This document shows positions 1-6,726 of a stretch of DNA of 10,819 bases, piece after piece. The DNA lies in the NCBI GenBank assembly GCA_001839685.1, contig MLAK01000030.1, positions 1 through 10,819 of the forward strand. Direction: 5' to 3'. The position numbers and the translations under genes were made by a program. The notes under the pieces were generated by a model that was not told where the DNA came from, searched no databases, and worked only from the letters and a program-made list of their open reading frames with translations. The DNA comes from Tritrichomonas foetus. Lineage: Eukaryota > Parabasalia > Tritrichomonadida > Tritrichomonadidae. Position 1 is the stretch's first letter. Every line of letters begins with the position of its first letter.

Positions 1-110
1 CATTATTTTTTATTGTTAAATTTTGGGTTTGATGAAATTTTTAGTGTTTTCATTTAATTTTTTATGATTTCATTTATGATTTCGTTGGTTTTCTCATTCA
101 TGAAATTTTC

Positions 111-149
111 AGTTGGGATAAATTGAGCGAAGCGCAATTTATCACAACT
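111..149. repeat. Hairpin: 14-bp interrupted inverted repeat with GCGAAGC loop
   Basis: AGTTG-g-GATAAATTG (111-125) is complementary to CAATTTATC-a-CAACT (135-149), with one mismatched pair. The loop AGCGAAGCG (126-134) contains its own small GC/GC stem around GAA. The GC-rich loop stands out from the surrounding AT-rich DNA. It may be a small dispersed inverted repeat, or a transcript-end or RNA structure; the sequence alone does not say which. Confidence 0.65.
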
Positions 150-324
150 TATAGGTCTACTATCTCTGAATCTAATTGATAAAAACTATATCTATGGGAT
201 CATTAGTATTTACAATACATATATACTATAGTAGTGAACAAATACAGAAATAATAATCTAAAATAAGCCACATAAAAGGAGAAATTCGAGAATTTGTCAA
301 ATCCTCAAATTTATCTAAAAAGAA

Positions 325-406
325 ATGGCGGCTCTTTTTCAATGTATCTCAGGATATATTTGAGAACTTTTTATATCTTTTATATCTTTTATTAGAATAA
401 CTTTTT
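325..406 (+). promoter_or_regulatory. Putative promoter / 5' UTR of the coiled-coil gene
   Basis: An AAATGGCGGCTC block (323-334) is followed by a T-tract and TCAATG (TCA at 339-341). This resembles a GC box plus weak initiator; the trichomonad initiator is TCA followed by a pyrimidine and A/T, which TCAATG does not strictly match. GGCGGCTC matches seven of eight positions of the M3 core-promoter consensus described in T. vaginalis. The octamer AACTTTTT occurs at 365-372 and 399-406, the second abutting the start codon. Two short upstream frames (325-363 and 342-395) would be transcribed if initiation occurs at or before position 325. Confidence 0.35.
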
Positions 407-3091
407 ATGGAGGAAGAAACAACGAGCGATCGCTTCGAATCTTTTGGAGAAGACGAAGAACCGAACCAAAAGAACGCATATATAAATCTCACAAGCTGGT
501 ATAACAACAAATTTAAGTTCTTGCCTCCCAAATTTGATGCACTTTTTCAAGATTCTCCAGATATGTCGACTTTGTCCGAATTAATGCTCGATCTACTTCA
601 TACAGGACGAATGGGTCCCTTATCAGCCGATTCCATCGCAAAACTAGAGATTGCAATTCGCCATCTAATTTATTCAATGAATTCGAAAAATAATAGCCTT
701 GGCGAAAATGAATCATCAATTTCTCTTTCTTTAGCAAATCGAGCGGAAGAAGCCGAACAAAAAGATCGGTCAAGACTTCGATCAAGCTTAATCAAAGTTA
801 AAAGTGAATACGCAGCACTCCAAGAAGAGTCAAAAGATCAACAAGTCCAAATTTTAAAACTCCAGACGGAAATCGAGGATTTATACGACGAAAATAATAA
901 TCTCAATAAAAGGCTCACAAAACAAAGAAATGATTTCAATGCTGAGATTTCACAGCAAAAATTCAATAATAACGTCCTTGCAGAAAACTATCAGGACGCT
1001 TTGACAAAAATCAAATTGATGAGTGGTGTTGAAGAAGGACTCAGAAAACAACTGGATATGGCACATGATGAATCAGATGAGCTAGCTGCAAGAAATAAAA
1101 AGCTATCTGAAAAAATTAAAGGACTAAAGGAAAAACTTTATACTGCAAAATATCAAAACAAAAAGCAACAAATTCAAATAGAAGAATTTGTTGCATCAAA
1201 AAATTTCGTGACAACACAATCATCACCAAATAAATCAAATACTTTAAATTTATCCAGTCTTTCTAGCTCATCCAGCCATTCAAATCATCAAAATAATAAC
1301 CAAAATAATTCACAGTATTCGAAATCTGATTTCATTAAACAAAAATTACAACTTGAAACAAAATCAAGAGAAGTGGAATATTTGAAACAGACAATAAAAG
1401 AAAGAGAATCAGCAATTGATGCTCAAAAAAGAAAAATTGAAGCACAATCGGATTTAATTATTCAAAATAGTAATAAAGTTGATGAATTAACACAAGAATT
1501 GGAAACATTAAAAGAACAAAATAACCAAATTATCGAAAAGTCACTAGAAGATCAAGAAATGCAAAGCAGCAGAGCTGTTGAACTCACACAAACTCGAGAT
1601 ATATTGGTACGTATATCAGAAATTTTGAGTGCGGGCTATAATGTACAAAAAGTAGCAGATCTACCAGATATTATTGATGACTTATTCAATCAACAATTGG
1701 AGCAGAACACAAATATCCAAGCGTTTTCAATCATCGATGGACTAACACGATTCATCGATACTTTATTAATGGAAGATCGAGTTGATGCGAATTTATTAGT
1801 TGATCAAAAATCTATTTTAGGCGATAGAAGATTACTCAATCAAATAACTACAAATATTAATAATGTGAAAGATTTCATTGCCGAAAAATTTGGTGACAAA
1901 TTTGAACAATTCAAATTATTCGATTCATTACTTTCTGCCAAAGAACATTTTTCAGATGACTCTAATAATTGTGAATTCGCTTCACTTACTGTCCTCTGTG
2001 CAGCCAACGATAAATTGAGAAGAATCTGCATTAATCAAAGAAAACAATTAAATGATTTTATTTCACTTTTCCCAATTGATAAACATGAAGATACCAAGAA
2101 ACTCTTTGCCCAGTACGATAAAGTTTGCTATCAATTATTTAAAGAAAAATTCGATGATAAATTTTCAATGCTTGCGTTCTTCATCGATTCTATTATTGCC
2201 ATAAACAGTCGCATGAAAGGTGAAGTCCAACCATGCTTAAATATAGACTGTGACTTTATTGATCTTCCTGATAATATCATTGATGCTTATCAATCACTAG
2301 CTGATCAAAATAGCATTAAAAATAATGATTTAAATGAAAGTTTATTAAGTTCACGTGAAGAAATACAACAAACGGTCAGTGCTATCCAACAACAGCTAGA
2401 GAAAAAGGAAATGTTGAATAAGCAATTGGAATCAGTAACAAGGAAACTTTCTAAAGAAGTAAAACAACTTCGTTCCCAAAATCTCGAACTCCAAGAAAAG
2501 TATGAAGAAGCGAAATCTAATGTGAGTGACATGGAAGAAACCTATAATTCTAATTTAGAAAAGGCTTATGATCTTGAAGAACAAGAACGTGCGGCAAAAC
2601 TTGAGAGAAATAGATTGCAGGCACTTCTTGATCATCATCAGCAGAATTTCCAAAATCGGGTGGATTCTTTAATTGCAGCTGAAAGAAATAATCACATTGA
2701 AGAAATAAACAGGCTTGAAAAGCTCTGGAATGAAGAAAGGCAAGGCTTACAAGAACAAATTGAAGAGAAAACTAAGAAATTCAATAAACAAAGAAAAGCT
2801 GATAAAGAATTAATTGATTTCTTAGAAGCGAAACTCAAAAATTCACATGAAATTATGAAGAATGCTGATGTTCTACAAAGTTCACAAAACTCTAACAAAA
2901 CTTCAAATTCGTCAATAAATCAAAATTCTTCAATAAAACCAAATGATTCATCTGTGAATGAGGAAATAATGAAGAATATTGCAAAGGAACTGGATCGAGT
3001 CATTCAAATTTCTGGCGAATGGAGTAACCAAAAGATTTTGAGTGGTATCAAAAAGATTGTTGCGGCAATTTTAAAGAACAGATCAAAATGA
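407..3091 (+). CDS. Large coiled-coil protein (cytoskeletal/scaffold type), 894 aa
   Basis: The ATG at 407 is fixed by an in-frame TAA at 398-400, and the gene ends in TGA. The N-terminal ~105 residues are acidic at the start (EEETTSDRFESFGEDEE) and then mixed helical. Coiled coil 1 spans roughly residues 110-265, rich in E/K/Q/L heptad-like sequence. A Ser/Asn/Gln-rich linker (about 269-308) leads to coiled coil 2 (about 309-400). A more globular, helix-rich segment with Cys and aromatics covers about 400-635. Coiled coil 3 spans about 640-825, followed by a second Ser/Asn-rich linker (825-853) and a short basic C-terminal helix (855-894). No membrane segment or catalytic motif is visible. 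Proteins of this shape in trichomonads are often database-labelled viral A-type inclusion protein-like, a label reflecting coiled coil only. A structural role, for example in a centrosome, Golgi tether or cytoskeleton, is inference. Upstream frames and promoter elements lie just 5'. Confidence 0.93.
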   Translation: MEEETTSDRFESFGEDEEPNQKNAYINLTSWYNNKFKFLPPKFDALFQDSPDMSTLSELMLDLLHTGRMGPLSADSIAKLEIAIRHLIYSMNSKNNSLGENESSISLSLANRAEEAEQKDRSRLRSSLIKVKSEYAALQEESKDQQVQILKLQTEIEDLYDENNNLNKRLTKQRNDFNAEISQQKFNNNVLAENYQDALTKIKLMSGVEEGLRKQLDMAHDESDELAARNKKLSEKIKGLKEKLYTAKYQNKKQQIQIEEFVASKNFVTTQSSPNKSNTLNLSSLSSSSSHSNHQNNNQNNSQYSKSDFIKQKLQLETKSREVEYLKQTIKERESAIDAQKRKIEAQSDLIIQNSNKVDELTQELETLKEQNNQIIEKSLEDQEMQSSRAVELTQTRDILVRISEILSAGYNVQKVADLPDIIDDLFNQQLEQNTNIQAFSIIDGLTRFIDTLLMEDRVDANLLVDQKSILGDRRLLNQITTNINNVKDFIAEKFGDKFEQFKLFDSLLSAKEHFSDDSNNCEFASLTVLCAANDKLRRICINQRKQLNDFISLFPIDKHEDTKKLFAQYDKVCYQLFKEKFDDKFSMLAFFIDSIIAINSRMKGEVQPCLNIDCDFIDLPDNIIDAYQSLADQNSIKNNDLNESLLSSREEIQQTVSAIQQQLEKKEMLNKQLESVTRKLSKEVKQLRSQNLELQEKYEEAKSNVSDMEETYNSNLEKAYDLEEQERAAKLERNRLQALLDHHQQNFQNRVDSLIAAERNNHIEEINRLEKLWNEERQGLQEQIEEKTKKFNKQRKADKELIDFLEAKLKNSHEIMKNADVLQSSQNSNKTSNSSINQNSSIKPNDSSVNEEIMKNIAKELDRVIQISGEWSNQKILSGIKKIVAAILKNRSK

Positions 3092-3514
3092 CGAGGAAAT
3101 ATAACTGATTGATTTTTCATTTTGAGGAAGGGGAAGTTGATTTGTGATCCAGACAACTTTGATGTTTTAAATATGTTATCTGAATACTTTTTTTTTTTTT
3201 TTGTTTCATAGAACAATGTTGAATGAATTAAGAAAAATTATCAATCTTCTAATATAAAAAAACATTTGCACTTAGTTCAAAAATCAACTATAAGTAAGGA
3301 CTTATTTTAATTCTTCTTTGATCTATGTGAAAAGATTTTAAGATCATTCAGAATGAGAAAAAGTGAAAATGTAAAATATACAAAAAGTCAAATCTGAAAT
3401 TCTGAAAAAGTTATAGAAATTTTCCTTTTCCAAACTTTTGAATAATAACCTCTTTTGAAAAAGTTGAAAATAGATTTGGTCAAGCAAAACTTTGGTCATT
3501 CATTCCTTCTTATT
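3092..3514. other. Intergenic spacer between coiled-coil and HEAT-repeat genes
   Basis: AT-rich DNA with no gene seen. The first TAAA after the coiled-coil gene's stop is at 3168-3171, a possible polyadenylation signal. A run of 15 T lies at 3188-3202. The decamer TGAAAAAGTT is present twice (3403-3412 and 3456-3465) in the region expected to be the promoter of the next gene. Confidence 0.6.
3403..3514 (+). promoter_or_regulatory. Putative promoter with TCATTC initiator, HEAT-repeat gene
   Basis: The overlapping sequence TCATTCATTC (3496-3505) fits the trichomonad initiator TCA-pyrimidine-A/T twice, placing a likely first transcribed base at 3498 or 3502. That gives a leader of about 13-17 bases before the ATG at 3515, in line with the very short leaders known in T. 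vaginalis. Two copies of TGAAAAAGTT sit about 110 and 55 bp upstream of the start. The initiator call follows the published consensus; the role of the decamer is inference. Confidence 0.55.
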
Positions 3515-5872
3515 ATGGAGCCCGCCATTTTTTATTCAACTCTTTTATCATTTTGCAAAGAACAGTCAGAATCTGAACCAGAATCATCAAAAGAAAGTTT
3601 GGATTTTAAATTAGTCTGGTCAACAATTTTCGATATCGCCAAAAAGGACCCAATTCACTTGCCAGTGTTTTTCTCATTAGTTAAACAATATTCTTTAATT
3701 GTTAACGAATTTCAAAACTTCGCAGCTCCAGAAATTGATGAAGCAATTTCATCAGCATTAAATGAATCCGATTTTACCTCAAAACTTCAATCAATCACAC
3801 CAATTATATACTTGATTTCAATCTTACCACTTGATAAATGCCTCAAAACATATAATTTGATCATCGATTTATTTGCTATTTTGGAAAAGCAAAATTTGGA
3901 ATTTCCAAATGAATTAACAAAGATTTTAGAAAACACAGAATGCTCAACAATGAATGAAGAAACGCTAGAATGCTTTTTCGATATCGTGAAAGATAACTTA
4001 GAAACAGAAAGATGCAGTGCTTCAATTTTAGCTTTTTCATATTTTGTTAAATCCACAATTGAAGCCTTGTCTGATTCAACATCAACAATTTGTGAATGGT
4101 CCATCAAATGTTTGAAGTCTACATCAAATAATCAAATTGCCGCACTTTTCATGCTTCAAAAAGCAGCTGAAGGATTAAGCTACAATCTTGATGTTATTCC
4201 AAAAGATCTTCTTGATTCAGTTTTACCACTGTTAATTTCTAATGATCAAAACATACAAATTCGTGCAAATAAAGCAATGAGGCACTTAATTAGCAGCCAA
4301 GTTTTTTATTCACAAAATGCAATTGATGCAATTATTGGTCAATATTCACATTACCCTGAAGATAAAGTATATATACTTTTCATTCTCCTTGAACGCTTCT
4401 TAGACAATAATGAAACACCAATAATAGGCGTAATTCAACAGATTTTTGACTTTGCCATGAATTCCATTTCTCAGGTTAAAATTCCATTTGTGAAAGCAAA
4501 ATGCATTGAATGTTTATCTGAAATAGGTTCAATTTCTGAAGCATATATCGAAGGAATTCTTGATGAAGCTTTTGTTGCAGCAATCAGTCTCTTCTCCGAT
4601 AAGAAAAGCTATACAGAAATTTCTAATTTCTTAATGATGATTTCACAAAGTTTTCCACAATATAAAACCAACATTATTGACGAAAAGCTTCCATTACTTG
4701 TTGATTCAATCCTTGATGAAGAATCAGGTACTAAGAAACAAAGACTTGAACGTGCAGAATCACTTTCAGGTATTATTCAAAATCGACAAAATAAAGAACT
4801 TTCCGAAAAAATTATTAATTTCACAGTTGATTCACTTAATTCGATAGTTGGTGGAGAAATTATTTATATCTGTGCTTTAATTTTAGCTATTCGTGATCAA
4901 CTTTCTGAAGAAACTGCTCATTTAATTTTCCAAAAACTTGAAACATTTGCACGAAAAGAAATAGACACAATAAGACTTAATGCAATTCTTCATACAATGA
5001 AAAAATTAATGAAGCACTTTTCATTTGATCCAAAATCATTTGTTTTAGCAATAATGAATGGTGAAATTGATTATTTAGGTGGTTTACCAGTATACACTTG
5101 CAAAGATGATAAAACTATGCTTTTCTTTTTCATTGCAACTTATGTTCGTAAATTCTCACAAAACTCAGTTGAAATTTGTACGAAAATCATCGACTGCGTA
5201 CCAAATGTGAACTATAAAATGTTGCCTGCTGTTCTTGAACCACTTGAAGCTGGAATCTCCACTGAAATTTTCTCTAAAGAAGATATAGCAAAGATTTCAT
5301 CAGTCGTAATTGAAACACTCGATAAACTTTTACTTGATGACGAAGATGAAGTGATTGCATGCATTGAAATAATGTCGATAGTTGCTAAAAAAGCATTTGA
5401 TGTTATTGATTTAAATAAAATTTATAATATCCTTAAACAACTTCTTGAATCTGTACAAGAAGGAGAAGAAATGCCACCATTGGGGTCAATCATTCGTTTC
5501 ATTTTCGAACTTTCTACAACCCAAATTTCAGATAATAATATAGATAATGATTTAATCACTGCCGCAGTTAAAATGTTACCACTTTCACCTCATATTGGTT
5601 CAATGACAGGTATAATGAAAATTCTGACAGCCGATATTCTTTCTAATAGTGATAAGTTTGGATTTTTATCAGTTGATGGTTTGACAGCTATTGCGGAACT
5701 ATTAATTTCACAAGATCTTGGAGATTATGAATTCCCACAAGAACTTATAAATGAAATGAAAGCATTACTTAAGAAAATGGTAAGAGCTGACAGAAACCTT
5801 GAAAGACAGATTTCCAAACATTTCCAAAGTTCTCGCCAAAAGCAGAATCGGTTCTCGCGATTGTTGAAATAA
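3515..5872 (+). CDS. HEAT/ARM-like alpha-solenoid protein, 785 aa
   Basis: The open frame extends back to an in-frame TAA at 3446-3448, but the first ATG is at 3515, just after a good initiator, so the protein starts MEPAIFYSTLL. The chain is almost entirely amphipathic helices in pairs with repeating Leu/Ile/Ala patterns, as in HEAT or armadillo solenoids. Examples are the segments around LDSVLPLLIS, LPLLVDSILDE and the acidic LLLDDEDEV near residues 603-611. A Ser/Glu-rich patch occupies residues 16-29, and a basic, Arg/Lys/Gln-rich tail occupies about 753-785. There is no membrane segment and no catalytic motif. The length and helical style would suit an importin-beta/karyopherin-like carrier or another scaffold, but no diagnostic importin N-terminal motif could be picked out by eye, so the specific function is left open. 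The stop codon lies in TAAA. Confidence 0.92.
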   Translation: MEPAIFYSTLLSFCKEQSESEPESSKESLDFKLVWSTIFDIAKKDPIHLPVFFSLVKQYSLIVNEFQNFAAPEIDEAISSALNESDFTSKLQSITPIIYLISILPLDKCLKTYNLIIDLFAILEKQNLEFPNELTKILENTECSTMNEETLECFFDIVKDNLETERCSASILAFSYFVKSTIEALSDSTSTICEWSIKCLKSTSNNQIAALFMLQKAAEGLSYNLDVIPKDLLDSVLPLLISNDQNIQIRANKAMRHLISSQVFYSQNAIDAIIGQYSHYPEDKVYILFILLERFLDNNETPIIGVIQQIFDFAMNSISQVKIPFVKAKCIECLSEIGSISEAYIEGILDEAFVAAISLFSDKKSYTEISNFLMMISQSFPQYKTNIIDEKLPLLVDSILDEESGTKKQRLERAESLSGIIQNRQNKELSEKIINFTVDSLNSIVGGEIIYICALILAIRDQLSEETAHLIFQKLETFARKEIDTIRLNAILHTMKKLMKHFSFDPKSFVLAIMNGEIDYLGGLPVYTCKDDKTMLFFFIATYVRKFSQNSVEICTKIIDCVPNVNYKMLPAVLEPLEAGISTEIFSKEDIAKISSVVIETLDKLLLDDEDEVIACIEIMSIVAKKAFDVIDLNKIYNILKQLLESVQEGEEMPPLGSIIRFIFELSTTQISDNNIDNDLITAAVKMLPLSPHIGSMTGIMKILTADILSNSDKFGFLSVDGLTAIAELLISQDLGDYEFPQELINEMKALLKKMVRADRNLERQISKHFQSSRQKQNRFSRLLK

Positions 5873-5873
5873 A
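5870..5873 (+). terminator. Stop-embedded polyadenylation signal TAAA
   Basis: The TAA stop of the HEAT-repeat gene is followed by A, giving TAAA. In T. vaginalis UAAA, often overlapping the stop codon, is the described polyadenylation signal. Assignment here is by analogy. Confidence 0.5.
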
Positions 5874-5980
5874 ATTTTATGATTAAAATATTCGTTGTTA
5901 AGCCTAAATATCATTCTCTAATTCTTCACACTTATTTTTTCAAAGAAAATAATTTGTATGGAAAGACCAAATAAAAATGT

Positions 5981-6058
5981 AAAAAGTTTGAAACTTTGAT
6001 GCCATTTTTCACCTTAACCGCTTTTTTAGACGTTTGAAAAAGGCGGGATTTTATTTTC
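5981..6058 (+). promoter_or_regulatory. Putative promoter of the 128-aa gene
   Basis: The region contains AAAAAGTT (5981-5988) inside a palindrome AAAGTTT-G-AAACTTT (5983-5997). AACCGCTT (6016-6023) matches the M3 core-promoter consensus of T. vaginalis exactly, although a chance match in this length is quite possible. A GC box GGCGGG (6042-6047) is followed by a T-rich tract and TCA whose A is the first base of the start codon. That TCATGG does not strictly fit the initiator consensus, so the transcription start is uncertain. A short upstream frame (5999-6037) ends in an in-frame TGA. Confidence 0.4.
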
Positions 6059-6445
6059 ATGGAAGAAAATCCGCTCGAAATAATTTCTTCGATAATCAAA
6101 ATTTGCAGGGATCGACCTGAAGTAACAAGCCATGCAATAATGCGCCTTTCCGAGATTATTCGTCAATATGATCCCAATTCAGATGGTAATGAACAGATGC
6201 AAGCTGGAAACGCTAAGCGCGACATTATGTTGCACGTCAAAAGTCGAGAAAAAGAAGGAGAGCTCATTAAACTGAAATCAACGACATTAAGATTAATAGC
6301 GGCAACTTTAGCCAAAAATTTTGACTTATCATATAACCCAAAGACTATCAAAAAGAAATGCGATTTATTCAATTGGTTTGAAGAGCACTGGGGAAAGATT
6401 CGAGATCCGTTTTTCATTTTATTAGACCAAAATACAGAATCATAA
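6059..6445 (+). CDS. Small unknown protein, 128 aa
   Basis: The ATG at 6059 is the first in frame after a TGA at 6035-6037. The protein is mostly helical: an amphipathic N-terminal helix pair (about 3-36), a polar turn rich in Asn/Asp/Gly/Gln (38-52), and a basic stretch (53-73, KRDIMLHVKSREKEGELIK). A Leu/Ile helix follows (75-90). The C-terminal block is basic then aromatic (NPKTIKKKCDLFNWFEEHW, about 93-111, then GKIRDPFF). The alternation of a basic helix and a Trp/Phe-rich helix could suit a small nucleic-acid- or protein-binding module, but I do not recognise a named family. There are no Cys pairs for zinc, no signal peptide and no membrane segment. It sits between two larger same-strand genes, 186 bp after one and 281 bp before the next, and ends in TAAA. 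As a coding gene it is well supported by its start context, promoter elements and end signal. Confidence 0.8.
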   Translation: MEENPLEIISSIIKICRDRPEVTSHAIMRLSEIIRQYDPNSDGNEQMQAGNAKRDIMLHVKSREKEGELIKLKSTTLRLIAATLAKNFDLSYNPKTIKKKCDLFNWFEEHWGKIRDPFFILLDQNTES

Positions 6446-6446
6446 A
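6443..6446 (+). terminator. Stop-embedded polyadenylation signal TAAA
   Basis: The TAA stop of the 128-aa gene continues into A to give TAAA, as at the preceding gene. Confidence 0.5.
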
Positions 6447-6563
6447 TATAATGGAAATTTTTAATAAAATTGTTTAAAATAGGATTGGAGTGATAGTTAT
6501 ATTAAACTAAAAGGTATTTTACTATGAATAAATTTGATTTTTCGAAATCATAGATTTTGATGT

Positions 6564-6726
6564 AACTTTTTCAACTGATATATAGCCCTTTTTATAACTT
6601 TTTCAGAATATTAGGTAAAAATAATTTGAAAAGAAAAAGTTTAATTCAATTCTATACGATTAATGGTTAATCGTGAATTTTAAGGTCAATATCGTATTCT
6701 ATGTACCACATACAAATATTTGAATT
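6564..6726 (+). promoter_or_regulatory. Upstream region of pseudo-phosphodiesterase gene with three octamers
   Basis: AACTTTTTCA is repeated exactly at 6564-6573 and 6596-6605, and the complementary form AAAAAGTT is at 6634-6641. The nearest TCA before the start is TCAATAT (6686-6692), which lacks the pyrimidine after TCA expected of a strict initiator. A CCTTT (6587-6591) matches the alternative M5 initiator of T. vaginalis, but it lies about 140 bp upstream of the start. The actual transcription start is not settled. Confidence 0.35.

Larger units (their letters stand above)
1..406. other. Gene-free left flank and upstream region of the coiled-coil gene
   Basis: No convincing gene is visible. 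A frame open from the window edge runs only 18 codons to a TAA at 55-57 and could be the tail of a neighbouring gene, but nothing in it is recognisable. The stretch holds a 12-bp near-perfect tandem repeat (TTTATGATTTCA/G, 61-84). It also holds a 13-bp element present twice with one mismatch (32-44 and 100-112), a hairpin (111-149), and AT-rich DNA leading into the promoter of the next gene. Confidence 0.6.

Noticed and set aside
1..57. 3' tail of an upstream gene on the plus strand
   Set aside because: Only 18 codons to a stop, hydrophobic low-information sequence and no end signal; too little to call.
3188..3202. T15 run as a regulatory element or retroelement tail
   Set aside because: No adjacent element, target duplication or coding remnant; an ordinary homopolymer in AT-rich DNA.
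3455..3514. N-terminal extension of the HEAT-repeat protein from a TTG
   Set aside because: It needs a non-ATG start and would lie mostly upstream of the initiator-like TCATTC sequence; the ATG at 3515 fits better.
3787..4107. 106-codon open frame on the minus strand
   Set aside because: It lies wholly within the HEAT-repeat gene, has no promoter or end signal of its own, and its composition is that expected of the complement of an AT-rich gene. Other antisense frames inside the four genes were rejected for the same reason.
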